Below are positions 26,837 to 35,997 of a DNA stretch of 55,507 bases, one piece after another. Numbering within the stretch: position 1 is the first letter of the stretch; each line of letters starts with the position of its first letter. Under the pieces are notes generated by a model. It ran no database searches and had not been told where the DNA came from. It saw only the letters and a list, made by a program, of their open reading frames with translations. Position numbers and translations under genes: made by a program. The DNA comes from CAYUYM01 sp964449305 (lineage in GTDB: Bacteria; Bacteroidota; Ignavibacteria; SZUA-365; CAYQST01): positions 1 through 55,507 of the forward strand of contig CAYUYM010000007.1 in NCBI GenBank assembly GCA_964449305.1. Reading direction: 5' to 3'.

Positions 26837-28672
26837 ATGATGATACATAGACGGTCGGCATGGCGACATTGGATGATGGTCTGTCTGCTTCTCGCAGCCG
26901 GCCTGCCCCATGTCGCCCCGGCACAGGCGGCGGACGAGACGAACCTCTTCCGCCTCGCCCAGACCTACGAACAGGGTGGCCGGGTGGAGGATGCCCTGCG
27001 GTACTATTCCGATCTGCTCACCCTGCAGCCTTTGAACCAGGGGTATTTCGACGGCGTGCGCCGCTGTCTGACAAGCCTCAAGCGCTATCCGGAGGCCGTC
27101 GACCTTGTCACCAGGCGGATGGCCAGATTCCCGAAGGACGTCCAGCTTCCCGTCTGGCTGGGAAGCCTTCAGCTCCGCGCGGGAAACGAGGCTGCCGCCC
27201 TCCAGGCTTGGAATGCCGCCGTGGATCAGAATCCGAAGAACGAGGCGGTGTACACCATGATCGCCGATGAGGCGGTCAACAACCGGCAGTACGCCCGTGC
27301 GGTGGAGTTCCTTGAGAAGGGGCGGCGAAACCTGATCAACGAGCGGCTGTTCACCTTCGAGATGGCGCGTGCGTATGCCATGCAGCTCAATTTCGACGGG
27401 GCGATGGGCGAGTATCTCGCCTATCTCGTCGCCGTCCCCTCCGCCCAGGCCCTCGTCCAGCAGCAGATCGCCCAGTTCGAATCCCTGCCCGATGCTCTGG
27501 ACGCGGCATTCCGCCTCACACAACGCGCCGTGCAGGACAACCCGAAGCATCCCCCGTTGCGTTATCTGCTGGCCTGGCTGGCGATGGAGCGCAAGGACTA
27601 CGACGTGGCCTTCCGCGAATACCGTGAGATCGACCGCCTCGGCAAGGCCGATGGGACGGAGGTGCTCGCCTTCGCACGCCGCGCCATGACGGAGAAGTCG
27701 TGGCGTGTGGCCATTGATGCCTTCACGCACCTTGCCGCCACGTATCCCGATGGTCGCTACACGCAGGAGGCGGAGTTCTCCATCGCGCGCTGCACCGAGT
27801 CCCTCTCCGATGAGCCGGGTGCGGCGCCCGATCTTCGCATGCGCGCAGCGTCGCTCTACGAGGCCGTCGTCGCGAAACACCCGAAGAACGCCGTGACCGC
27901 CGAGGCGCGCTTCCGCCTGGCGACAATGGCCTTTCAGAGGAGCGATGGCGTGGGGGAGGCGGTCGCGATCCTGCGCGATCTGGCACCCCTCCGCCGCACC
28001 GTCATCGGCAACTGTGAGGCCGACATCCTCCTCGGCGATGCCATTCTTGCCTCAGGCAGCATCGACGATGCGATGAAGCACTTTGTGGCGCTGAAGTCGC
28101 TGCCCAAGCTCGCTCCAAAGGAGCGGAACACGGTGAACTTCAGGATCGCTGAGATCCTGTATTTCCAGGGGTTGTTCGACAGCGCCGCCGCAGCGCTTGT
28201 GCCGCTCACCGAGAACACCTCCGCCGACATCGCCAACGACGCCCTCGCCCTCGCCGCCCACATCGGCCAGTATCAGGAACAGCCGGCAGTGCTCAAGGAC
28301 TATGCGCATGCCATCCTCCTCGAGCGGCAGCGCAACTCCACCGAGGCGGCCGCCATCCTCGCCGGCATCTGCGAGCGCAACGCGTCCCTTCCCCTGGCGG
28401 ACCGCGCCGCGATCGAGCTCGCCGGCGTGCTGCACAAGAGCGGCCGGCATTCCGAGGCGGCGGCCGTGCTGGAGAACTTCCTCACCACCCGCGTCGAGAG
28501 CATCCTCCGCGATGAGGCGCTCATCACCCTCGGTCTGCTCTACGATGCCCCATTGAACGATGCGGCCAGAGCGCTCGACTGCTACCAGCGGTTGCTCGTC
28601 GACCACCCCAACTCCATTTATTGTGGACAGGCAAGGGAGCGCATCCAGGTGCTCCGCAAGGGACATTCATGA
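26837..28672 (+). CDS. Secreted TPR-repeat protein
   Basis: 611 residues. Signal peptide about 1-30 (WMMVCLLLAAGLPHVAPAQA), then helical repeats along the whole length in TPR style, for example FRLAQTYEQGGRVEDALRYY near 38-57, followed by further units to the C-terminus (ARALDCYQRLLVDHPNS). A periplasmic protein-protein scaffold is likely. ATG at 26837 was chosen because the signal peptide begins there; the frame extends further upstream to 26651 without support. Its stop overlaps the start of the AsnB-like gene (ATGA), and the BatA-like gene follows, so these three may work together at the envelope. Confidence 0.8.
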   Translation: MMIHRRSAWRHWMMVCLLLAAGLPHVAPAQAADETNLFRLAQTYEQGGRVEDALRYYSDLLTLQPLNQGYFDGVRRCLTSLKRYPEAVDLVTRRMARFPKDVQLPVWLGSLQLRAGNEAAALQAWNAAVDQNPKNEAVYTMIADEAVNNRQYARAVEFLEKGRRNLINERLFTFEMARAYAMQLNFDGAMGEYLAYLVAVPSAQALVQQQIAQFESLPDALDAAFRLTQRAVQDNPKHPPLRYLLAWLAMERKDYDVAFREYREIDRLGKADGTEVLAFARRAMTEKSWRVAIDAFTHLAATYPDGRYTQEAEFSIARCTESLSDEPGAAPDLRMRAASLYEAVVAKHPKNAVTAEARFRLATMAFQRSDGVGEAVAILRDLAPLRRTVIGNCEADILLGDAILASGSIDDAMKHFVALKSLPKLAPKERNTVNFRIAEILYFQGLFDSAAAALVPLTENTSADIANDALALAAHIGQYQEQPAVLKDYAHAILLERQRNSTEAAAILAGICERNASLPLADRAAIELAGVLHKSGRHSEAAAVLENFLTTRVESILRDEALITLGLLYDAPLNDAARALDCYQRLLVDHPNSIYCGQARERIQVLRKGHS

Positions 28673-29940
28673 CTTTTCAACGTTCGTTTCTCACCATCCT
28701 GCTCGTCTGTGCCATCGCCACCGGTGCCGGGGCCCAGCAGAAGATCCTCATCCCGATGGACCTCCAGCAGGCCAACCACCTCAAGGCCTATGGCATCGCC
28801 TTTTTCGCCCTGACAAAGAACGTGGAGGTGGACTGGCTGCTCAACTATCGTGGCGGAAGCTTCATGATCAATGCGCTTCCGATCATCGAGAATGAGTGCC
28901 GCATCCGTGGCGTGTCCTTCACCAGCCTTGGCGGATCGGCCGCTGCGGCCATCTACGCCGAAGTGGAAAGCCCGGGCACGAACATGGATGCCGTCCGCCT
29001 CGAGAAGGCCCCGAAGATCGCCGTCTACGTCCCCCCCAATTTCCAGCCCTGGGACGACGCGGTGACGCTGGCCCTGGAATACGCCGAGATTCCCTACGAC
29101 AAGGTGTGGGATGAAGAGGTGCTGCATGGGAAGCTCCAGGAATACGACTGGCTCCATCTCCATCACGAAGATTTCACCGGACAATACGGCAAGTTCTATG
29201 CCCAGTTCAGCACCTATCCCTGGTACATCCAGCAGGTGGCCATCAATGAGTCCATGGCCCGGCAGCTAGGATACAAGAAGGTGTCCGAACTGAAGCGCGA
29301 TGTGGCGCTGGCCATCAAGAACTTTGTCGGCAGTGGCGGGTTCATGTTCGCGATGTGCTCGGCCACCGACAGCTTCGACATCGCGCTCGCGGCATCGAAG
29401 ACCGACATCTGCGATGTGATGTTCGACGGCGATCCCCCCGATGCCGATTGCCAGAAGCGTCTGGACTTTGCCAACTCCTTCGCCTTCACCGATTTCACGC
29501 TCGAAATGAATCCCTACGTCTACGAGTACAGCAACATCGACATCACACCCGCCATGATGCTGGGGCGACCGGACAACGACTGGTTCACGTTGTTCGAGTT
29601 CAGTGCGAAGTACGATCCTGTTCCCACCATGCTGACGCAGGACCATGTGAACGTTGTGGCCGGTTTCATGGGGCAGACGACCGCCTTCAAGAAGAACCTT
29701 GTCAAGAAGAGCGTGGTCATCCTTGGCGAGAAGGCCGGGGCCGACGAAGTGCGCTATCTCCACGGCAATTTCGGGCGCGGAACCTTCACCTTCTACGGCG
29801 GTCACGATCCCGAGGACTATCAGCACGCCGTGGGCGATCCGCCGACGGATCTTGCGCTCCACAAGAACAGCCCCGGGTACCGCCTCATCCTCAACAACGT
29901 GCTCTTCCCCGCGGCAAAGAAAAAACAGCAGAAGACCTGA
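28669..29940 (+). CDS. Conserved Bacteroidota protein often labelled 'asparagine synthetase B'
   Basis: 423 residues. A signal peptide (about 1-22, ending GAGAQ) precedes a conserved region: ILIPMDLQQANHLKAYGIA, VDWLLNYRGGSF, WLHLHHEDFTGQYGKF, GSGGFMFAMCSATDSFDIAL, GFMGQTTAFKK, and FYGGHDPEDYQHAVGDPPTD. I recall near-identical blocks in many Bacteroidota proteins carrying the label asparagine synthetase B. That name looks wrong: there is no N-terminal nucleophile Cys, no ATP pyrophosphatase domain, and it appears exported. The FAMCSA elbow and GGHDPED block would fit a glutamine-amidotransferase-like or ThuA-like fold with a Cys nucleophile; this is inference. Coupled to the TPR gene. Confidence 0.7.
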   Translation: MTFQRSFLTILLVCAIATGAGAQQKILIPMDLQQANHLKAYGIAFFALTKNVEVDWLLNYRGGSFMINALPIIENECRIRGVSFTSLGGSAAAAIYAEVESPGTNMDAVRLEKAPKIAVYVPPNFQPWDDAVTLALEYAEIPYDKVWDEEVLHGKLQEYDWLHLHHEDFTGQYGKFYAQFSTYPWYIQQVAINESMARQLGYKKVSELKRDVALAIKNFVGSGGFMFAMCSATDSFDIALAASKTDICDVMFDGDPPDADCQKRLDFANSFAFTDFTLEMNPYVYEYSNIDITPAMMLGRPDNDWFTLFEFSAKYDPVPTMLTQDHVNVVAGFMGQTTAFKKNLVKKSVVILGEKAGADEVRYLHGNFGRGTFTFYGGHDPEDYQHAVGDPPTDLALHKNSPGYRLILNNVLFPAAKKKQQKT

Positions 29941-30077
29941 CGCGGGCGCATGCACCACATCGAGACCACCGCACCATACGGATGGCGGCCACCCACAGCC
30001 GCCGACCTGTGCCGTCCGTCTCTCCTGGAGGCACGCATTCATGGAAACGTGCGCGGGATCTGTCCCCGTCTTTCGCC

Positions 30078-30108
30078 TTGTGATTCTGACGCGCGAGGGA
30101 TAACTTTT
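30078..30108 (+). promoter_or_regulatory. Predicted promoter of the BatA-like gene
   Basis: TTG at 30078-30080, a 20-base spacer, TAACTTTT at 30101-30108. It lies in the 224-bp gap before the gene; the leader would be about 50 bases. I see nothing else in that gap. Confidence 0.5.
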
Positions 30109-30164
30109 CCACCTGCTTCCACCAACGGAACACCAGTGCTTCACCACCGACCGCCGTCGCTTTC

Positions 30165-32291
30165 ATGACCTTTCTCAATCCCCTGTATTTGTTCGCGCTC
30201 GCCGCCGCCGGCATCCCCATTCTTCTGCATCTCCTGAACCTCCGGAAATCGCGCGTCATCGAGTTCAGCACACTCACCTTTCTCAAGGAACTGCAGAAAA
30301 GCAGGATCCGCCGGCTCAAGATCAGGCAGTGGATCCTCCTCGCCCTTCGCACGCTGGTCATTGTCTTCCTTGTGCTCTCGTTCACCCGCCCCGCCATGCG
30401 CAGCTCCCTCGGCTTCCTGCCCGGCACCACGGCGAAGACCTCGGTGGTGATCATCCTCGACGACTCCTTCAGCATGACGGCCTCCGACGAACGGGGTCCC
30501 ATGCTCAAGCAGGCCCGCGATGCCGTGCGCGCCATCGTCGAGCTCCTCCAGCCGGGGGACGAGGCCGCGCTCCTCCGCGTCACCGATCCGCACAAGGATG
30601 GTGTGCGCTTCACGGGAGCGTTCAACGCCCTGCTCGACGAGGTGGAGACCCTGCGTCCGTCCTTCGCCCACATGAGCTACCAGGATGCACTCATCGCCGC
30701 CGGCGGACTCCTGCAGGCCTCGTCCAACATCAACCGTGAAGTGTACATCCTGACCGACAACCAGAAATCCCAGTTCACCACATCACAATCCGGCGCCCCC
30801 GCCAGGATGTTCGATCCGAACGTGAAGGTGTACGTGATGCCCTTCGGCGGCCGCCCTGCGGACAACGATGCAGTGACGAACGTCACGCTCGCCAACACCG
30901 TGCTCGAGAAGGACAAGCCCGCGCTGGTGACCGCATCCATCACCAATCGTGGAGCCAATCCCATCCGCGGCGGGCTCGTGTCCGTGTTCCTCGGTGGCGA
31001 GCGTGTCACGCAGAAGGCCGTGGATGTGGATGCCGGCGCGACGCAGACGGTGGAGTTCACCGTCACCCCGCGCAGCACGGGTTTCATCGACGGCAGGGTG
31101 GAGATCGAGGAGGATGTGATGCTGGAGGACAACACCCGCTGGTTCACCATGGCCGTTCCCGAGAATCTGCGCGTGGTGCTCGTCCCCGGTGGCGGCCTGG
31201 ATGGCACGATTCTCCGGCTCGCCCTGCAGGCGGGGCGGACGGAGACCACGCCCGGCCCCATCGTCGTGACGGAGATGGATGCTGCCGCGTTCTCCTCCAC
31301 AAGCCTCGACAAGTTCGACGTGGTGGTGCTCAGGGCCCCGTCGCAGCTGTCGCCAGGTCTGCTACAGAAGCTTGCCGGCTGGGTGCGCAACGGTGGTGGC
31401 CTGCTCGCCTTCCCCGATGCGTCGGGGCAGCCCGATGCATCAATGAACGCCCTGCTGACGGCGCTCGGCGTTCCGCGCACTGCGGGCGTTGCCGGATCCC
31501 TGCAGGACCAGGGGGCGGCTGCATCCTTCGCACGCACGGATTTCGACCATCCCCTTTTCGCCACGATGTTTCAACGGCAGGGGGACAAGGCGCCGGAGGT
31601 GGAATCCCCGCGGTTGCGGCAGGCGCTGCGCCTGCGCCCCGACGAGAATGCCCAGGCAATCATCACGACGAGCACCGGTGACGCGTTTCTCCTCGACTGC
31701 CGTGTGGGCTCGGGCCGTGCGATGATCTGCGCCGTGTCGCCGTCGCCGGAATGGTCGGATCTGCCGGTGAAGGGCATCTTCGTGCCGCTGGTGAACCGTG
31801 CCATGTTCCTGCTGGCCTCACGCGAGGCGCTGGTGATGGACCGCGCCGTGGGTGTCCCCTTCGAGCTCCTGCTTCCCGGCTTCTCCGCGAGCGGCCCCGT
31901 GACCATCGTATCACCCACAGGGCTCGAAACCCGGGTCACGCCGCGCATCCAACCGTCCGGAGCCTTTCTCACGATCGACCGGTGCGACGAGCCCGGTGTG
32001 TACGCCATCCGGGCAGGTGATCAGGTGCTGCGCCGTGTGGCCGTGAACATCGACCCGGCGGAATCCGATCTGGAGAAGATCAGCGAGGCGGAACGGGCCG
32101 ACTGGCTCCGCGCCGCCGGCATCGGGGAGCCGACCGTGCTCGCGCGCGACGTCGACGTCCGTGAGGCGGTGACGCAGCTCCGCTACGGTGTCGAACTCTG
32201 GAAGTACTTCGTGCTCCTCTCGATCCTCTGTGCCGCCATTGAGATGGCCATCGCGCGCGACTACTCGCGGCGCACGGCCCCGGCAGCCTGA
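30165..32291 (+). CDS. BatA-domain von Willebrand factor A membrane protein
   Basis: 708 residues. N-terminal BatA-type membrane segment (FLNPLYLFALAAAGIPILLHLLN) and a second helix near 57-77 (ILLALRTLVIVFLVLSF). The VWA domain begins VVIILDDSFSMT with the DxSxS MIDAS metal site. A Cys-poor beta-rich region follows, then a last membrane helix near 682-700 (LWKYFVLLSILCAAIEMAI). Such proteins act in envelope stress or aerotolerance complexes in Bacteroidota, but the substrate is unknown. Codon 540 (base 31782) is exactly where the tandem duplication begins; this copy is intact. Confidence 0.85.
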   Translation: MTFLNPLYLFALAAAGIPILLHLLNLRKSRVIEFSTLTFLKELQKSRIRRLKIRQWILLALRTLVIVFLVLSFTRPAMRSSLGFLPGTTAKTSVVIILDDSFSMTASDERGPMLKQARDAVRAIVELLQPGDEAALLRVTDPHKDGVRFTGAFNALLDEVETLRPSFAHMSYQDALIAAGGLLQASSNINREVYILTDNQKSQFTTSQSGAPARMFDPNVKVYVMPFGGRPADNDAVTNVTLANTVLEKDKPALVTASITNRGANPIRGGLVSVFLGGERVTQKAVDVDAGATQTVEFTVTPRSTGFIDGRVEIEEDVMLEDNTRWFTMAVPENLRVVLVPGGGLDGTILRLALQAGRTETTPGPIVVTEMDAAAFSSTSLDKFDVVVLRAPSQLSPGLLQKLAGWVRNGGGLLAFPDASGQPDASMNALLTALGVPRTAGVAGSLQDQGAAASFARTDFDHPLFATMFQRQGDKAPEVESPRLRQALRLRPDENAQAIITTSTGDAFLLDCRVGSGRAMICAVSPSPEWSDLPVKGIFVPLVNRAMFLLASREALVMDRAVGVPFELLLPGFSASGPVTIVSPTGLETRVTPRIQPSGAFLTIDRCDEPGVYAIRAGDQVLRRVAVNIDPAESDLEKISEAERADWLRAAGIGEPTVLARDVDVREAVTQLRYGVELWKYFVLLSILCAAIEMAIARDYSRRTAPAA

Positions 32292-32311
32292 CTCCCATCC
32301 AAGGACCCATC

Positions 32312-33724
32312 ATGACCGAACCCACACCTCCCACTCCCATGGACGAGCAGCCCGACCTGTGGGCTGACGAACCGGGCGACCCCATCCCGGATCTCGCGGA
32401 GGAGCACGGGGAACTCCGCCCCGCCGGCCCCGTGATGCATGACACCACATCGGGGCCCGAGCGGGTGATCCTCGTGGGTGTGACGACATCCCGCCAGCGC
32501 GACAGGCACGAGACGGAGGAGCACCTTGCCGAGCTTGCACTTCTTGCCGAGACCGCGGGCGCCGAGATCGTGGAGACGATGACGCAGAACATGGACACGG
32601 TGCATTCGGCCACCTTCATCGGAAAGGGCAAGGTGGAATTCCTCGGCGAACGCTGTGAGGAGAACGGAGTGAACACCGTGATCTTCGACGACGAGCTCAC
32701 CCCGGTGCAGCAGCGCAACCTTGAGAAGATGCTGAATCGCAAGGTGGTGGATCGGACGACACTCATCCTCGACATCTTCGCCCGGCATGCGCGCACCAAC
32801 ACCGCGAAGACGCAGGTGGAGCTGGCGCAGCTCGAGTATCTCCTCCCACGCCTTTCAGGCATGTGGACACATCTCTCGAAGCAGTACGGCGGCATACGCA
32901 CCAAGGGGCCGGGTGAGACGCAGATCGAGACGGACCGCCGCATCGTCCGCGCGCGCATCGGGCACCTCAGAGAGCGGCTCGCCACCATCAGCCGCCAGCG
33001 GGAGACGCAGCGCAAGCGGCGGAAGGACACCGTCCGCGTGGCACTTGTCGGCTACACCAACGTGGGCAAATCCACCCTGCTCAACAGCCTCACCGGCGCG
33101 GACGTGCTGGTGGAGGACAAGCTTTTCGCAACGCTCGATTCCACGGTGCGGGCCCTGGAGCTGGGCAGGACCACCGTGCTGTTCAGCGACACGGTGGGCT
33201 TCATCCGCAAGCTGCCGACCAAGCTGGTCGCCTCCTTCAAGAGCACGCTCGACGAGGTGGCGGAAGCCGACATCATCATGCACGTCGTGGATCTCTCCCA
33301 TCCGCGGTATCAGGAGCAGGTGGAGGTGGTGAACACCACACTGCACGACATCGGTGCCGACGGCAGGGAGACGGTGATGGTGTTCAACAAGATCGATCGC
33401 GTGGACAGCCTGGGCATGATCACCGCGTTGCGGGAGAGATATCCCCGGGCGGTGTTCATCTCCGCTGCGCGGTCCATCAACCTCACCGACCTGCTCGCCA
33501 CCGTGCAGGCAATCATCGAGGAGGACAGCAACCGCCGGGCCTTCCGCATCGCGCCCGCCGACTACCGCACACTGGCGGAGTTCCATCGCGATGCAGAGAT
33601 CATGGAGGAAGTGTACGAGGAGGACGGCATCCACATCGTCTGCCGTATCAAGCCCGAGATCGCCGACCGGCTGCTGAAGATCCACGCCCGTGTGGTGCGG
33701 GAGATCGACGGCCATGAACGCTGA
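32312..33724 (+). CDS. hflX: GTPase HflX (copy 1)
   Basis: 470 residues. HflX binds the 50S subunit and splits stalled or hibernating ribosomes. The N-terminal HflX domain carries ATFIGKGKVEFLGE (100-113) and FDDELTPVQQRNLEK; the linker motif GGIRTKGPGETQIETDRR is at 193-210; GTPase G1 is GYTNVGKST at 247-255, G3 is DTVGFI, and G4 is NKID. A 48-residue acidic, Pro-rich N-terminal extension is unusual. AAGGA precedes the ATG. The gene begins 20 bp after the BatA-like gene and overlaps rsmI by 11 bp. An identical copy is at 35998-37410. Confidence 0.95.
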   Translation: MTEPTPPTPMDEQPDLWADEPGDPIPDLAEEHGELRPAGPVMHDTTSGPERVILVGVTTSRQRDRHETEEHLAELALLAETAGAEIVETMTQNMDTVHSATFIGKGKVEFLGERCEENGVNTVIFDDELTPVQQRNLEKMLNRKVVDRTTLILDIFARHARTNTAKTQVELAQLEYLLPRLSGMWTHLSKQYGGIRTKGPGETQIETDRRIVRARIGHLRERLATISRQRETQRKRRKDTVRVALVGYTNVGKSTLLNSLTGADVLVEDKLFATLDSTVRALELGRTTVLFSDTVGFIRKLPTKLVASFKSTLDEVAEADIIMHVVDLSHPRYQEQVEVVNTTLHDIGADGRETVMVFNKIDRVDSLGMITALRERYPRAVFISAARSINLTDLLATVQAIIEEDSNRRAFRIAPADYRTLAEFHRDAEIMEEVYEEDGIHIVCRIKPEIADRLLKIHARVVREIDGHER

Positions 33725-34445
33725 GGTCCATGCCGGCCGCGCGGCCGAACCGGCACCGCGGACGCTCTACATCGTCTCCACCCCCATCGGCAACCTTCAG
33801 GACATCACGCTCCGCGCCCTGGCGCTCTTGGGCGCCGTGGATCTCGTCGCCGCCGAGGACACGCGCACCACGCGCTTCCTGCTGTCGCGTCATGGCATCG
33901 AGGCCGAGTGCGTGAGCTTCACGAGCATCAACCAGTTCGCGCGCATCCCCATGCTGCTCGACGCCCTGCGATCCGGGAAATCCATCGCCGTCGTCTCCGA
34001 TGCCGGCACGCCGGGCATCTCCGATGCCGCAGCGGTGCTCGTGTCGGCCGCGGTGGATGCCGGGATCGATGTGGTGCCCATCCCGGGTGCCTCGGCGGTG
34101 CTGTCGGCGCTCGTGGTGTCCGGTCTCCACACGGAGCGCTTCGTGTTCGAGGGCTTTCTTCCGATCAAGAAGCGCCGCCAGACGCGGTTGCGGGAGCTCG
34201 CCGCCGAGGAACGCACCATCGTGCTCTACGAATCGGTGCACCGCATCGGGAGGACACTGCGGGATCTGCTGGCCGTGCTCGGGAACCGCCGCGTTTCCAT
34301 CTCGCGCGAGCTCACCAAGCTCCATGAAGAGACCATTCATGGCACGCTGGAGGAGGTGTTGGCGGGTCTGGGAGGAATGGTGGTGAAGGGGGAGTTCGTG
34401 ATCGTGCTGGAGGGCGTGAAGCGGCGGGAGGGCCTGGAGGCCTGA
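33714..34445 (+). CDS. rsmI: 16S rRNA (cytidine(1402)-2'-O)-methyltransferase (copy 1)
   Basis: 243 residues. RsmI methylates the ribose of C1402 in the 30S decoding centre, using SAM. Family motifs: LYIVSTPIGNLQDITLRA (about 17-34), AAEDTRTT, SDAGTPGISDA, PIPGASA and FEGFLP. ATG at 33714 overlaps hflX by 11 bp; an upstream in-frame ATG at 33690 adds only eight residues. Identical copy at 37400-38131. Confidence 0.95.
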   Translation: MNAEVHAGRAAEPAPRTLYIVSTPIGNLQDITLRALALLGAVDLVAAEDTRTTRFLLSRHGIEAECVSFTSINQFARIPMLLDALRSGKSIAVVSDAGTPGISDAAAVLVSAAVDAGIDVVPIPGASAVLSALVVSGLHTERFVFEGFLPIKKRRQTRLRELAAEERTIVLYESVHRIGRTLRDLLAVLGNRRVSISRELTKLHEETIHGTLEEVLAGLGGMVVKGEFVIVLEGVKRREGLEA

Positions 34446-34457
34446 CGGGCGGAATTT

Positions 34458-34489
34458 TTTGGCGGGCCATCACGTTATGAGTAACTTGG
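34458..34489 (+). promoter_or_regulatory. Predicted promoter of the chimeric OmpA gene (copy 1)
   Basis: TTTG at 34458-34461, a 20-base spacer, TAACTTGG at 34482-34489, in the 95-bp gap after rsmI. The leader to 34541 would be about 50 bases and carries GGAGG just before the start. Confidence 0.5.
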
Positions 34490-34540
34490 GAGTGAGACCA
34501 TGGCAATGAACCCATTTTTTGAAACCACTTGGAGGAACAC

Positions 34541-35977
34541 ATGATGCAAAAGCTGCGTCGAACAATCGTGATGCCTCTGACCGTCTTTTTCTTCGCAGCC
34601 GTACTGTCTGTGACGGCATTCGGTCAGGCCGGAAAAGTACTGATCGTCAACCACTTCGTCTCCGATCCCGCCGTGATCGAAGGGCACCTGGTGGTGACGG
34701 ATGTTGCCGGCAAGGGCGGATCGGTGAACATCGCCGTGTATGACGAGTCTGGCAGCCTTGCCGGCAAGGCGCAGGAAATGATCCCGCCCAGCGGCAAGAT
34801 CAACGTCAACCCCGGCACATATGTGAAGGATCGCAAGATGATCGGAACGATCCGCGTCACGGCGAACCAGCCGGTCGTGGGTCAGTACTGGCAGTTCTAC
34901 AAGGACTCGAAGCTCGGCTGGAAGAACATCGCCGTGCCGGCGGCCAATGCCCCCGGATACACGAAACTCGTCTGCCAGCATTTCGTGTCGGATCCCGATG
35001 TGGAAAGCTACCTGGTGGTGGCCGATGCCGAGGGCAAGGCCAAGCAGGTGTTCGTGGAATTCTACTCCGACGAGGGTGAACTCGCCGGGCAGACCACGGT
35101 GACCATCCCCGCCAACGGGAAGTTCTCGATCCAGCCCTACGAGCTCGTCGGTCGGAAGAAGATGACGGGCGTGGCGTACATCCAGACCGACGGCGGCCGC
35201 GTGACCGGTGAATACTGGCAGGTTGCCCCCAAGGAAATGTATCAGGTGGCCCATGCCATGCAGGGTGGTGCACCCGAGGCGCAGGATCTCAAGGACAACA
35301 ACCCGATGCGCGTCATCGTCAATTTCGGCTTCGACAGCGACAAGATCGAGAAACGCGATCAGGCCGCCCTCACCGAAGTGGCCAAGGCGATGAACGATCC
35401 CATGAACAAGAAGGCGAAGTATGAAATCGGTGGATACACGGATGATAAAGGGAAGCTGGATTACAATGTGCCGCTGGTGAACCGTGCCATGTTCCTGCTG
35501 GCCTCACGCGAGGCGCTGGTGATGGACCGCGCCGTGGGTGTCCCCTTCGAGCTCCTGCTTCCCGGCTTCTCCGCGAGCGGCCCCGTGACCATCGTATCAC
35601 CCACAGGGCTCGAAACCCGGGTCACGCCGCGCATCCAACCGTCCGGAGCCTTTCTCACGATCGACCGGTGCGACGAGCCCGGTGTGTACGCCATCCGGGC
35701 AGGTGATCAGGTGCTGCGCCGTGTGGCCGTGAACATCGACCCGGCGGAATCCGATCTGGAGAAGATCAGCGAGGCGGAACGGGCCGACTGGCTCCGCGCC
35801 GCCGGCATCGGGGAGCCGACCGTGCTCGCGCGCGACGTCGACGTCCGTGAGGCGGTGACGCAGCTCCGCTACGGTGTCGAACTCTGGAAGTACTTCGTGC
35901 TCCTCTCGATCCTCTGTGCCGCCATTGAGATGGCCATCGCGCGCGACTACTCGCGGCGCACGGCCCCGGCAGCCTGA
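34541..35977 (+). CDS. Chimeric OmpA-N/BatA-C junction gene
   Basis: 478 residues, created at the junction of the tandem duplication. Residues 1-309 are identical to the OmpA-domain protein at 38227: signal peptide, two HFVSDP...YWQ domains, and the first third of the OmpA-like domain. From residue 310 (a Val codon common to both parents) it continues as residues 540-708 of the BatA-like protein, including its last membrane helix. The OmpA peptidoglycan-binding end is lost. The two reading phases agree exactly. Promoter and GGAGG site are copied from the parent, so it is probably expressed if the duplication is real. Confidence 0.85.
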   Translation: MMQKLRRTIVMPLTVFFFAAVLSVTAFGQAGKVLIVNHFVSDPAVIEGHLVVTDVAGKGGSVNIAVYDESGSLAGKAQEMIPPSGKINVNPGTYVKDRKMIGTIRVTANQPVVGQYWQFYKDSKLGWKNIAVPAANAPGYTKLVCQHFVSDPDVESYLVVADAEGKAKQVFVEFYSDEGELAGQTTVTIPANGKFSIQPYELVGRKKMTGVAYIQTDGGRVTGEYWQVAPKEMYQVAHAMQGGAPEAQDLKDNNPMRVIVNFGFDSDKIEKRDQAALTEVAKAMNDPMNKKAKYEIGGYTDDKGKLDYNVPLVNRAMFLLASREALVMDRAVGVPFELLLPGFSASGPVTIVSPTGLETRVTPRIQPSGAFLTIDRCDEPGVYAIRAGDQVLRRVAVNIDPAESDLEKISEAERADWLRAAGIGEPTVLARDVDVREAVTQLRYGVELWKYFVLLSILCAAIEMAIARDYSRRTAPAA

Positions 35978-35997
35978 CTCCCATCCAAGGACCCATC

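Larger units (their letters stand above)
31782..35467 (+). repeat. Tandem duplication, copy 1 (3,686 bp)
   Basis: First copy of a direct tandem repeat with unit 3,686 bp. It contains the last 170 codons of the BatA-like gene, hflX, rsmI and the first 309 codons of the OmpA-domain gene. Every stretch I compared with copy 2 was identical, including synonymous sites and intergenic bases. Confidence 0.93.

Noticed and set aside
34446..34462. T-run after rsmI as an intrinsic terminator
   Set aside because: No stem precedes it; the same bases form the -33 part of the OmpA promoter match.
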